Shown here one piece after another: positions 1-6,544 of a DNA stretch of 17,389 nucleotides. Position numbers and translations under genes: made by a program. The stretch covers positions 1-17,389 of the forward strand of contig JBCCZC010000068.1 in the NCBI GenBank assembly GCA_039188505.1, written 5' to 3'. The notes under the pieces are model-generated. The model did no database searches. It worked only from the letters and a program-made list of their open reading frames with translations, and had not been told where the DNA came from. The DNA is from JBCCZC01 sp039188505 (GTDB lineage: Bacteria > Pseudomonadota > Gammaproteobacteria > Xanthomonadales > SZUA-38). How positions within the stretch are numbered: position 1 is the stretch's first letter; each line of letters starts with the position of its first letter.

Positions 1-192
1 CTGGAGATCGCGCGGCAGGGCCTGAGTCGTCGCAACCGGCTCAACGCCGCTGGCGACGACGAGTCTGGCTTCCTCAATGCGCTGTTCGACATCTGCGAGT
101 CGGGACGGACGCCGGCGGAACGGAAGCTCGAGCGGTTCGAGGGTCCCTGGGGCGGCTCGGTCGACCCGATCTTCGAGGAATTCGCATACTGA
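1..192 (+). CDS. gshA: Glutamate-cysteine ligase, C-terminal end (partial)
   Basis: The first 63 codons read open from base 1 to a TGA at 190-192; the start lies outside the window. The tail contains SGRTPAERKLERFEGPWGG followed by SVDPIFEEFAY. This matches the closing segment I know from plant-type glutamate-cysteine ligases, which end in a TPAE...Y.G.WG.SVDPVFEE..Y pattern. The enzyme makes gamma-glutamylcysteine from glutamate and cysteine with ATP in the cytosol, the first step of glutathione synthesis. A small lipoprotein gene starts 12 bases downstream and a glutaredoxin-family gene follows, so a shared redox transcript is plausible. The family call rests only on the C-terminus, but the motif is distinctive. 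Active-site residues are not visible because they are upstream of the window. Confidence 0.85.
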   Translation: MEIARQGLSRRNRLNAAGDDESGFLNALFDICESGRTPAERKLERFEGPWGGSVDPIFEEFAY

Positions 193-204
193 CGGCGGAA
201 GATC

Positions 205-441
205 ATGCTTGAATTGCGGCTGCCTGCCCGCACACTAATCAGTCACGGTCGGTTCGTCGCGGCGACGGGGCTGCTCCTCGTGGCGATGCTCGGCGGCTGC
301 GCCAGCTTCGAGCGACCCGCGGCCCCCGCCGACGCCTACTACTGCCGCGCCGACTCAGCCGTGAAGTACCGCGGCAAGGCGGACCCCCGCGCCAGGACGA
401 TTCGTCCGGCGCCAGAACACGGCAGCTGCCGTCACCAGTGA
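205..441 (+). CDS. Small putative lipoprotein of unknown function
   Basis: A 78-residue protein. A basic N-terminus is followed by a hydrophobic stretch (about residues 17-30) and a lipobox-like LGGC with the lipidated cysteine at residue 32, so I expect export and lipid anchoring. The mature part would be only about 47 residues, polar and basic, with further cysteines at 47 (YYCRAD) and 75 (GSCRHQ). The n-region of about 16 residues is long; no closer in-frame ATG is obvious. A GGAAG sequence just upstream of the ATG supports this start. It sits 12 bases after gshA and 9 bases before the Grx4-type gene, suggesting co-transcription. I do not recognise the mature sequence and assign no function. 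Confidence 0.65.
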   Translation: MLELRLPARTLISHGRFVAATGLLLVAMLGGCASFERPAAPADAYYCRADSAVKYRGKADPRARTIRPAPEHGSCRHQ

Positions 442-450
442 GATGAAACG

Positions 451-1374
451 ATGTCCCTGACTCCCCACGCCGAAACCGTCATCACCGGGCTCCTCGACAC
501 CAACCGGGTGGTGCTCTTCATGAAGGGCACGCCGCAGACGCCCCAGTGCGGCTTCTCGGCGAGCGCCTCCGGCATCCTGTCGAGCCTCGCGCCCGGTTAC
601 GCCACCTTCAACGTTCTCGAGGACGCCGAGGTCCGGGAAGGCATCAAGGCATTCGGCCAGTGGCCGACGATCCCCCAGCTCTACATCGACAAGGAGCTCG
701 TCGGCGGCAGCGACATCATCAACCAGATGTTCAATTCCGGCGAGCTGCACGAGATGCTCGGCCTCGAGAAGCCGGATCGATCGCCGCCGGAGATCACCAT
801 CACCGACGCGGCCGCCGCGGCGATCCGCGCGGGCACGGAGGAGCAGCCGGACATCGCGCTGCACCTGAAGATCGACGAGTACTGGCGACCGCAATTCATG
901 CTGCAGCCGGCCACCGGCGACGAGCTCGTCTCAGAAGCCAACGGGATCGCTGTCCATTTCGACGTGATGAGCGCAGCGCGCGCCCGCGGCATGAAGGTGG
1001 ACTACGTGGAATCCCTGCAGGGCAGCGGCCTGACCATCGAGATGCCGGAGGCCCCGCCCGAGGTACAGGCCATGGAGCCGGCCGAGGCGGCTGCCGCGCT
1101 GGCCGGTGGCGGGCTGCGCGTCATCGACGTGCGTCCGGAGCACGAGCGCGCCCAGGCGGCCGTCGCCGGTGCGCTGGCGCTCGATCGCGACTCCATGGCA
1201 GAGCTGATGGCGCTGCCGAAGGACACCCCGCTCGCCTTCCTCTGCCACGTCGGCCGGTCGAGCCTCGGCGTTGCCGAGCACTTCCGCAAAGAGGGCTTCC
1301 GGACCCTCTACAACGTCACCGGCGGCATCGACGCCTGGTCCCAGGAAGTCGACGAGACCATCCCGCGTTACTGA
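451..1374 (+). CDS. Grx4-family monothiol glutaredoxin fused to A-type-like and rhodanese domains
   Basis: A 307-residue cytosolic fusion. Residues about 5-103 are a monothiol glutaredoxin: MKGTPQTPQCGFS carries the CGFS site with Cys33, and WPTIPQLYIDKELVGGSDI is the glutathione-binding part. In the Grx4 family this site holds a bridging [2Fe-2S] cluster with glutathione. Residues about 110-200 (ITITDAAAAAIR to GSGLTIEMP) resemble the HesB/IscA A-type carrier fold but contain no cysteine, so this domain should not bind a cluster in the usual way. Residues about 207-303 are a rhodanese domain with loop CHVGRSS (Cys265), able in principle to carry a persulfide. The length fits three-domain Grx4 proteins known from some gammaproteobacteria. 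A role in Fe-S or sulfur trafficking linked to glutathione is inferred. It follows gshA and the lipoprotein closely. The ribosome site is weak. Confidence 0.9.
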   Translation: MSLTPHAETVITGLLDTNRVVLFMKGTPQTPQCGFSASASGILSSLAPGYATFNVLEDAEVREGIKAFGQWPTIPQLYIDKELVGGSDIINQMFNSGELHEMLGLEKPDRSPPEITITDAAAAAIRAGTEEQPDIALHLKIDEYWRPQFMLQPATGDELVSEANGIAVHFDVMSAARARGMKVDYVESLQGSGLTIEMPEAPPEVQAMEPAEAAAALAGGGLRVIDVRPEHERAQAAVAGALALDRDSMAELMALPKDTPLAFLCHVGRSSLGVAEHFRKEGFRTLYNVTGGIDAWSQEVDETIPRY

Positions 1375-1431
1375 CAACGACCGGCCCCGGCCGTCTTGCT
1401 TTACGGCTAAGCGAGTACGCGTGTATTCACT

Positions 1432-1593
1432 GGGCGCTTGGGCCGGAGGAAATCACGAAAGCGAAAACGCGTGAGCGCGACGGAATTGGTCCATCGTGGG
1501 AGGAGAATAGCCTTAGCTATTCGACGAGCGGGATGGGCCAAGTCCGGCGTGCTCAGGCGTTTGCAGCCGTGATTTCCTTCGGTCCAAGCGCCC
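1432..1593. repeat. 162-base imperfect palindrome, MITE/ERIC-like
   Basis: The outer 26 bases, 1432-1457, match the reverse complement of 1568-1593 at 24 of 26 positions. The match continues inward with substitutions and small indels: about 1466-1497 against the complement of about 1526-1557 agrees at roughly 27 of 32 positions. It ends in a perfect 7-base stem, GAATAGC (1505-1511) and GCTATTC (1516-1522), around CTTA. As RNA or single-stranded DNA it would fold into one long hairpin with arms of about 80 bases. Such a size and shape suit a miniature inverted-repeat element or an ERIC-like intergenic repeat. I see no clear target-site duplication and no transposase. Whether other copies exist in the genome cannot be seen here. 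Confidence 0.75.
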
Positions 1594-1596
1594 TCT

Positions 1597-1633
1597 CAAA
1601 AAGCAAGGCCCGGAACCTGTGAAGGTCCGGGCC
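1597..1633 (-). terminator. Terminator-like hairpin read on the minus strand
   Basis: Bases 1607-1633 form a GC-rich stem (GGCCCGGA.CC pairing with GGTCCGGGCC) with a short loop. On the minus strand it is followed by TTGCTTTTT, the shape of an intrinsic terminator. No gene entering from the right on the minus strand is known here, because the next gene, at 2001, runs on the plus strand. It may instead be part of the repeat cluster, and on the plus strand it lacks a U-tract. Confidence 0.35.
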
Positions 1634-1642
1634 TGGCCAACC

Positions 1643-1787
1643 GCAGCGCCTGTTGCGCTGCCTCCTCCCCGCTGCTGGGCCGGCTTGTCGTGCCGGCCGT
1701 CCTGTTCCGCCGTGCCCGCTCGCGAGAGCGGCTCCCATGCACTGGCGGACAGCCCCTCCGTTTGTCGATCATGGGCCGACGGGCTGT
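1643..1787. repeat. Hairpin cluster with a REP-like unit
   Basis: Several inverted repeats lie in a row: GCAGCGC/GCGCTGC (1643-1649 and 1655-1661), CCGCTC-GCGA-GAGCGG (1716-1731), and ACAGCCC/GGGCTGT (1749-1755 and 1781-1787). Read on the minus strand, the middle one gives GGGAGCCGCTCTCGCGAGCG, which resembles repetitive extragenic palindromes of Pseudomonas and Xanthomonadales (GGGAGC stem-loop units). This is recognised by eye only; genome-wide copy number would decide it. Confidence 0.5.
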
Positions 1788-1814
1788 TGTCATCGGCCAT
1801 GCAGGGCACGGAGT

Positions 1815-2000
1815 AGATCACGCTTTCATCACATTAGTCAACGTGACCCAAGGGTGAGAAAAACTCACTCGTTGCATCAGTGATTCCTAAATCGAGAACA
1901 TTTTCATTGCGATTCTGTCGCACCAGGCAGTGGTCAAGCCTCTGTTTTGTAATCAGAAAAATTCAAAACTCGGTGCAGCCCGGGTAAGCTCGACTACCAG
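1815..2000 (+). promoter_or_regulatory. AT-richer leader, likely promoter region of the glycosyltransferase gene
   Basis: This stretch is clearly richer in A and T than its surroundings. It contains a perfect small inverted repeat, GTGAG-AAAAA-CTCAC (1854-1868), which could be an operator. It also has a TGTAAT hexamer (1948-1953, 5 of 6 to the -10 consensus) about 47 bases before the start codon. No good -35 sequence sits at the right spacing, so the exact promoter is uncertain. Confidence 0.3.
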
Positions 2001-4088
2001 ATGGACAATCCAGAACAATCGTTTGAAACGGCCGTTCGAATGCTCCAGGAGGGCCAGGCCCTGCCGGCGGAGACGGCGTTTCTGGCGCTCCTGCGGCAGT
2101 TCCCGGCGCACCCGGAAGTTCTCCGGATGCTCGGAATCTGTGCGCTCCAGCGCGGTGCCTCGCAGCGGGCCGTTGACTGGCTCCAGCAGGCCGTTGACGC
2201 GGCGCCGGACTCAGCGGCAGCCCGATGCAATCTGGGCAGCGCCTGGCGCGCGACCGGTGCTCACGAAGCAGCGCGCGAGGCATTCGACGCGGCGCTGGAG
2301 ATCGCGCCGGAGCTCCCGGAGGCGCACAACAACCTCGGCGCGCTGGCGCAGATCCGCGGGGACCTGGAGGCCGCGCGCTCGCATTTCGAGCGAGCGCTCG
2401 CGCAGGGTGGCCCTGCCTCGACCGCCGCCGTTAACCTGGCGGGGCTCGAGCTCGTCGCGGGTAACGCAGCTGGCGCGCGCCGTCGTCTCCGCGGTGTCCT
2501 CGCTGCGGCCCCGGGGCATCCCGTTGCCCTGCGCCTCGATGCCCTCGCGCTGGGAGAAACGGGGCCACCGGAGGCAGCCATTGCTGCGCTGGGCGCCTTG
2601 CCGCCGGATCCGGAGGTGCTGCATCGGCGAGGCGCGCTGTTCGAGGAAACGGGACGCTGGGACGAGGCGCTGGCGGCGCAACAGCAGGTACTCGCTCTCG
2701 ATCCTTCCCATGGCTCCGCCCTTAGCGATGCGCTGTTCCTGGCCGCGCGATTGTGTCGCTGGGCCGACGTCGAGGATCTGCGCGCCCGCTTCATGGACGC
2801 CCATCGCGCCGGCGTGCCCGGACTCAAACCCTTTACCATGCTCTCCCAGCCGGGCTCGGCGACCCTGCAGCTCGACCTGGCCCGGTCCTTCGCGGCCGCG
2901 TTCGAGACCGACGCGCTTCGGCCGATCGCCGCCGGCACCGACCTCATCAACATCGGTTTTGTCTCGTCCGGCTTCCGCAATCACCCGACCGGCTGCCTCG
3001 TCGCGGAGCTGTTCGAGACCTTCGGGCGTGATGGCTTCCGCTGGCACGCCTATGCCGTTGGGCCAGACGATGGCAGCCCGCTGCGGGCCCGCATCGCGAC
3101 CGGCGTCGACCGCTTCACAGATCTGCAGGGACAGAGCCACGCCGCCATGGCCGAGCGCATTCGTTCCGACGGCATCGACATCCTGGTGGATCTCCGCGGT
3201 TTCGGCGGCGGGGCCGTCACTGAGGTTTTCGCGCGGCGCCCGGCACCGATCCAGGTGAACTGGCTGGCCTATCCGGCCACCATGGGCGCGACCTTTATCG
3301 ACTACATGATCGTCGACCCGGTCGTCGCGAGTCCGCCGGTCGCGGCAGCGCTCGAGGAGGCACCGGTTTTCCTGCCGCAGCCATTCCAGCCCTGTGACGG
3401 CACCCGGGACTGGCAATCGCTCCGCGTCGACCGCTCGGCCTGCGGCCTGCCGGTCGACGTGCCGGTGCTGGCGAGCTTCAACAACAGCTACAAGTTCACG
3501 CGGCCGGTCTTCGATGCGTGGATGGCCATTCTCGACGCCGTCCCCGATGCGGTGCTCTGGCTGCTGGCGCCGCCGGCGGGCACGAGCGTGGTCGAGCGGC
3601 TCCGCCGGGAGGCCTCACGACGCGGTATTGACCGCGAGCGGCTGCACTTCATGCCCAAGCAGCCGCACCTGGCCTATCTCGCCCGCTACGAACATGTCGA
3701 CCTGTTCCTGGACACCTGGCCCTATAACGCCCACACGACGGCTGGCGATGCGCTGTTTGCCGGCTGCCCGGTGCTGACGCTCGCCGGCGAGACCTTTGCG
3801 GGCCGGGTGGCCACGAGCCTGCTCGAGCATCTCGGCCTGGACGGCCTCGTTGCCGGCTCGACGGAGGACTACATCCGCCGTGCGGTCGAGCTTGCCGGTG
3901 ATCCTGCCCAGCGCCGGGCGCTGCGCGACCGGCTGGCCGCAGCGCGCTCGACGGCTGGGTACTTCGATGCCAATTCGCTGGCGCGTTCGCTCGAGGCCGC
4001 ATTCCGTGAGATGGTCCGGCGCGCCCGGGGATCCGAAGCCCCGGTCGGGCTGAGAGTCACGGCGGATGGGCGGGTTGAGCCGGCCTGA
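2001..4088 (+). CDS. TPR protein with OGT/SPINDLY-type (GT41) glycosyltransferase domain
   Basis: A 695-residue cytosolic protein. Residues about 5-270 are tandem tetratricopeptide repeats, roughly six, for example AEAHNNLGAL-type helices around residues 105-125. From about residue 315 comes a GT41 catalytic region: SSGFRNHPTG with His328, ASFNNSYKFTRP with Lys498, and YNAHTTAGDALFAGCP with His578-Thr-Thr. These match in order the UDP-binding His, Lys and HTT segments of eukaryotic O-GlcNAc transferase. The family adds a sugar, GlcNAc in known examples, to Ser or Thr of proteins using UDP-sugar; the TPRs choose the substrate. The substrate here is unknown. In bacteria such enzymes modify flagellin or other proteins, but no such gene is nearby. 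The ATG at 2001 lacks a strong ribosome site. It stands alone and ends 6 bases from a convergent gene. Confidence 0.9.
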   Translation: MDNPEQSFETAVRMLQEGQALPAETAFLALLRQFPAHPEVLRMLGICALQRGASQRAVDWLQQAVDAAPDSAAARCNLGSAWRATGAHEAAREAFDAALEIAPELPEAHNNLGALAQIRGDLEAARSHFERALAQGGPASTAAVNLAGLELVAGNAAGARRRLRGVLAAAPGHPVALRLDALALGETGPPEAAIAALGALPPDPEVLHRRGALFEETGRWDEALAAQQQVLALDPSHGSALSDALFLAARLCRWADVEDLRARFMDAHRAGVPGLKPFTMLSQPGSATLQLDLARSFAAAFETDALRPIAAGTDLINIGFVSSGFRNHPTGCLVAELFETFGRDGFRWHAYAVGPDDGSPLRARIATGVDRFTDLQGQSHAAMAERIRSDGIDILVDLRGFGGGAVTEVFARRPAPIQVNWLAYPATMGATFIDYMIVDPVVASPPVAAALEEAPVFLPQPFQPCDGTRDWQSLRVDRSACGLPVDVPVLASFNNSYKFTRPVFDAWMAILDAVPDAVLWLLAPPAGTSVVERLRREASRRGIDRERLHFMPKQPHLAYLARYEHVDLFLDTWPYNAHTTAGDALFAGCPVLTLAGETFAGRVATSLLEHLGLDGLVAGSTEDYIRRAVELAGDPAQRRALRDRLAAARSTAGYFDANSLARSLEAAFREMVRRARGSEAPVGLRVTADGRVEPA

Positions 4089-4097
4089 TGCGGCTCA
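4076..4097. terminator. Hairpin spanning two convergent stop codons
   Basis: A perfect 7-base inverted repeat, TGAGCCG (4076-4082) and CGGCTCA (4091-4097), with an 8-base loop covers the stop codons of both convergent genes. There is no U-tract on either side, so it may slow or protect transcripts rather than act as a true intrinsic terminator. Confidence 0.35.
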
Positions 4098-5318
4098 GGG
4101 CGAGGCGTAGATCGAGATGCTCGCGTGCCGTGATTGGCGCGGCAGCGGTTCGGTAGCGCGGATGTACGTTGCCAACGTTGCGCGGACATCGTCGACATAG
4201 CCGATGATCTGGGCCGAATCGATGCCGCCTCGCTGCCGCGCCATCTCCTCGACGGATCGGGCGACGTGCCCATCCCAGCGATTCGGATCCCGACCCATGC
4301 GAGCCGCGTGGGCGCGCGCGCGCCGGACCGTGCCGATGCCGCCGTTGTAGGCGGCAAGGGCAAGCCAGACGCGTTCGGCCGGGTCGAGGTCCGCGCCGAG
4401 CTGGTCCTTGATCCATGCCAGGTAGCGCGCGCCGGCCAGCACGTTATCCGCCGGCGCCTCGTAGTGGCTCAGGCCGACTTCCGTGGCAGCGATCGACTTG
4501 AGCTGCATCAGACCCCGGGCGCCCGTCCGCGACACGGCCTCGGGATCGAAGCGGCTTTCCTTGTACATGACCGCGAGGAGGAGGCGCCAGTCGAGGCCGT
4601 GGAACCGCCCATGCTGCCGGGCCAGCGCGTCCCAGGGCGTCAGCGCCTCACCTCGAAGGGCCGCGCGCATGAGTCTGGCGGTGGGAACCGCCGCGTGCTC
4701 CGCGGCAAAGTCGCGTAGTGCTTCAGCGTGGATGAAGCGGTCGAGCTTGAAGCCGAGCACATCGTCGCCGTCGCGTCGCACCCAGGCCCGCGGCTGCCGG
4801 TCCGCGACGACCTGCGCCGGCGTGGTGATTGGCGAACGGGTGAACAGCAGAGCGGCGCTGGTCCGGACCAGTTCCTCGTCGGGGAGCGACGCCGGCGCCA
4901 CGGTCAGGGCAAGGCTCGCGTCGCGCGTCCGCATGGCCACCGCCCGATACCACTCGTCCGAGCCCGGGCGAACACTGAGGGGGCCGCGGCCGCCGGTGCG
5001 CACGAGTCGAGCCAGGTCGACGGTCGCCGTGAATTCGAGGGTATCCGGAAGCGGTCGCCGGCGGTCGACCGGCGTTGCGGCGACGTCGATCGTTCCCGCC
5101 TCCAAGGCTTGCAGCAACGCGTCGGTGCGATCGAAGCGGAGAATTTCGGGCTCGGCGGCGAGAAACCGGCCAAGGCGAACGGCGCGCGCCGTCTCGTTGC
5201 TGTCGGCGTGCACCCCAACGCGAACGACACCCTCAGCGCGCACGCGCTGCATCGTCTCGAAGGCACAGACTGTTTGGCCGAGCAGCAGAACTGCCAGGCC
5301 CATGAGCCAAGCGCGCAA
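4095..5318 (-). CDS. MltF-like membrane-associated lytic murein transglycosylase
   Basis: A 407-residue exported protein. A short signal peptide (about residues 1-19, LMGLAVLLLGQTVCA) precedes a periplasmic solute-binding-like (SBP_bac_3) domain, about 25-230, starting at EGVVRVGVHADSNE. Then comes a lysozyme-like SLT domain, about 235-365, with MYKESRFDPEAVS, where Glu254 is the expected catalytic acid, followed by GARGLMQLKSIAA and LALAAYNGGIGTV. This domain order is that of MltF, which cleaves peptidoglycan glycan strands to 1,6-anhydro products; E. coli MltF is about 110 residues longer. The start is TTG at 5318: a strong GGAGG lies 8 bases upstream, while the ATG at residue 6 has no comparable site. 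It is convergent with the glycosyltransferase gene and 100 bases downstream of the YkvA-like gene. Confidence 0.88.
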   Translation of the reverse strand: MRAWLMGLAVLLLGQTVCAFETMQRVRAEGVVRVGVHADSNETARAVRLGRFLAAEPEILRFDRTDALLQALEAGTIDVAATPVDRRRPLPDTLEFTATVDLARLVRTGGRGPLSVRPGSDEWYRAVAMRTRDASLALTVAPASLPDEELVRTSAALLFTRSPITTPAQVVADRQPRAWVRRDGDDVLGFKLDRFIHAEALRDFAAEHAAVPTARLMRAALRGEALTPWDALARQHGRFHGLDWRLLLAVMYKESRFDPEAVSRTGARGLMQLKSIAATEVGLSHYEAPADNVLAGARYLAWIKDQLGADLDPAERVWLALAAYNGGIGTVRRARAHAARMGRDPNRWDGHVARSVEEMARQRGGIDSAQIIGYVDDVRATLATYIRATEPLPRQSRHASISIYASP

Positions 5319-5418
5319 CCCCTATTCCTCCCTGTCCCGAACGATACCGGGCCGCTCAGACTAGCAGTCCGACAGGAGGATTTCGAATGGGCCCGGCTGG
5401 ATCAGCGCCGGCGTGGGC

Positions 5419-5988
5419 TCAGAACAGCGAGAACGGGCTCCGTCCGCTGCGGCTGCTCGGGCGCCGACGTCGATTGCGGCGATTGCGCATCCGCGACTGG
5501 AGCTGCTTCCGTCGCTCCACGAGCCACTCGGCCCGATCCAGCTCATCGCCGGTCAGGTTGCGCCGGTTGGCTTCGACCGTACGGTACTTGCAGAAATCGG
5601 CGTAGGCCTCGATCTCCGGCTTCAGCTCGCGGACCACGAGCTCGACCATGATCGCGTCGTCGAGAAAGCCGAGGCCGGGAATCTCGTCCGGGATCAGGTC
5701 TTCGGGGTCGCTGAAGTAAGCCAGGGCGCTCAGCACCCGCTCCTGGTCCTCGTCGGGTAGCGCCCAGCCCTGGTCCTGAACCATGTCGATCAGCACGCGA
5801 AGCTTGTTGAGGCGCTCGACCACGAACTCGGGGGCCCGGGCATCCTCGACCTCACTCAGCAGCTTGTTGGCCGCCTCGATGATCTTGTCCGCATCGGTCT
5901 CGTGCGCCGCGGTCCGGGCGCGCTGCATGACCTCCCGGAAGTGATCGAGATCTTCGGAGGTGAGTTCGAAGGTGATGCGCATCGTCAT
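5419..5988 (-). CDS. YkvA/DUF1232-domain protein with basic C-terminal tail
   Basis: A 189-residue protein when started at the ATG at 5988, which has AAGGA six bases upstream. A longer reading from 6027 adds 13 residues without support. The N-terminal half is acidic and probably helical (TSEDLDHFREVMQRART...). Residues about 90-125 carry YFSDPEDLIPDEIPGLG then FLDDAIMVELVV, the signature of the YkvA/DUF1232 family, whose function is not established. The last 30 residues are strongly basic (RMRNRRNRRRRPSSRSGR), which could bind nucleic acid or a membrane; that is inference. It lies 85 bases downstream of the SixA-type gene on the same strand, with a possible extended -10 promoter in the gap. 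Confidence 0.8.
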   Translation of the reverse strand: MTMRITFELTSEDLDHFREVMQRARTAAHETDADKIIEAANKLLSEVEDARAPEFVVERLNKLRVLIDMVQDQGWALPDEDQERVLSALAYFSDPEDLIPDEIPGLGFLDDAIMVELVVRELKPEIEAYADFCKYRTVEANRRNLTGDELDRAEWLVERRKQLQSRMRNRRNRRRRPSSRSGRSPFSLF

Positions 5989-6017
5989 GGGAAATCCTTG
6001 GGTTGACCGGACATCCC

Positions 6018-6023
6018 ATGATA
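6018..6023 (-). promoter_or_regulatory. Possible extended -10 promoter of the YkvA-like gene
   Basis: On the minus strand the sequence reads TGCTATCAT, an extended -10 (TGn) with a TATCAT hexamer, 30 bases before the ATG at 5988. No -35 match is visible. This would give the gene its own transcript besides read-through from sixA. Confidence 0.3.
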
Positions 6024-6073
6024 GCACGCCACCCTACCGAGGCGTCGTGGCGGACAGCGCCTGACGACCGGGG

Positions 6074-6544
6074 TCAGGCGTCCTGGCCAGCGTGGCGGAA
6101 GTGCTTCACGTGGCCGCTTCCGAGCGGTAGCGGCGCCTGCACCGGCGATTCCCAGGCGATCTCGACGATAGTGCCCGGGCTCAGCACCACCTGTTGGCCG
6201 CTCAGGAATGCGGCGAGCCCCGAGACGCCCGGATTGTGGCCGATGAGCACCACCACATCGGCATCGCCATGGGTCTCGACCAGCTGAACCAGCTCGCCCG
6301 GGCTCGCCTCGTAGATGGCATCGAGCCGGTGCGTGATCGGAAGGCCCATGGCGTCGGCGGTCTCGCACGTTCGGGCGGCGGGCGAGCAGAGCACGCGGTC
6401 GGGCTTGAGGGCCTTGCTCGCAAGCCAGCTGCCCTGAGCTCGGGCCTCCTCGTGCCCCGAAGCCGACAGGGGCCGGTCGGCGTCACGCCCGGACGGCGAG
6501 TCGAAGCTCGCCCGGGCGTGACGGATGATGACTAGGTTTCGCAT
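6074..6544 (-). CDS. sixA: SixA-type phosphohistidine phosphatase (histidine phosphatase superfamily)
   Basis: A 156-residue cytosolic protein. It opens with LVIIRHARASFD, whose RHA motif gives the catalytic His9 and Arg8. RPLSASGHEEAR follows, then LCSPAARTCETA (Arg58 region), IYEASPGELV and VVLIGHNPGVSGLA with the second His103. This set and the size match SixA, which removes phosphate from phosphohistidine of signalling or PTS proteins. The start ATG at 6544 shares its A with the TGA of the upstream protease gene (TGATG), so translation is probably coupled. Longer readings from 6889 run into the protease in another frame and are not supported. Pairing a cytosolic phosphatase with a secreted protease is unusual. 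Confidence 0.88.
   Translation of the reverse strand: MRNLVIIRHARASFDSPSGRDADRPLSASGHEEARAQGSWLASKALKPDRVLCSPAARTCETADAMGLPITHRLDAIYEASPGELVQLVETHGDADVVVLIGHNPGVSGLAAFLSGQQVVLSPGTIVEIAWESPVQAPLPLGSGHVKHFRHAGQDA

Larger units (their letters stand above)
1375..2000. other. Long intergenic region with palindromic elements and a leader
   Basis: This 626-base stretch between the Grx4-type gene and the glycosyltransferase gene holds no convincing gene. From left to right I see a 162-base imperfect palindrome (1432-1593), a cluster of shorter hairpins (about 1600-1790) including one REP-like unit, and an AT-richer leader (about 1815-2000) ahead of the glycosyltransferase gene. Short open frames cross it on both strands, but their peptides mirror each other because of the palindrome and show no domain. 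Confidence 0.8.

Noticed and set aside
546..1622. A 358-codon plus frame overlapping the Grx4 fusion and entering the palindrome
   Set aside because: Most of it is an out-of-frame reading of the real gene, rich in Arg, and the end is the translated palindrome.
1432..1790. CRISPR array
   Set aside because: The repeats here are inverted, not regularly spaced direct repeats, and there are no spacers of constant length or cas genes.
2211..3416. A 401-codon minus-strand frame opposite the glycosyltransferase
   Set aside because: The sense strand encodes TPRs and a conserved GT41 domain; the antisense peptide is Arg-rich and featureless.
5319..5418. Terminator between the YkvA-like and MltF-like genes
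   Set aside because: Only a 5-base CCGGC/GCCGG stem and a GACT/AGTC dyad were seen, with no U-tract; too weak to list.
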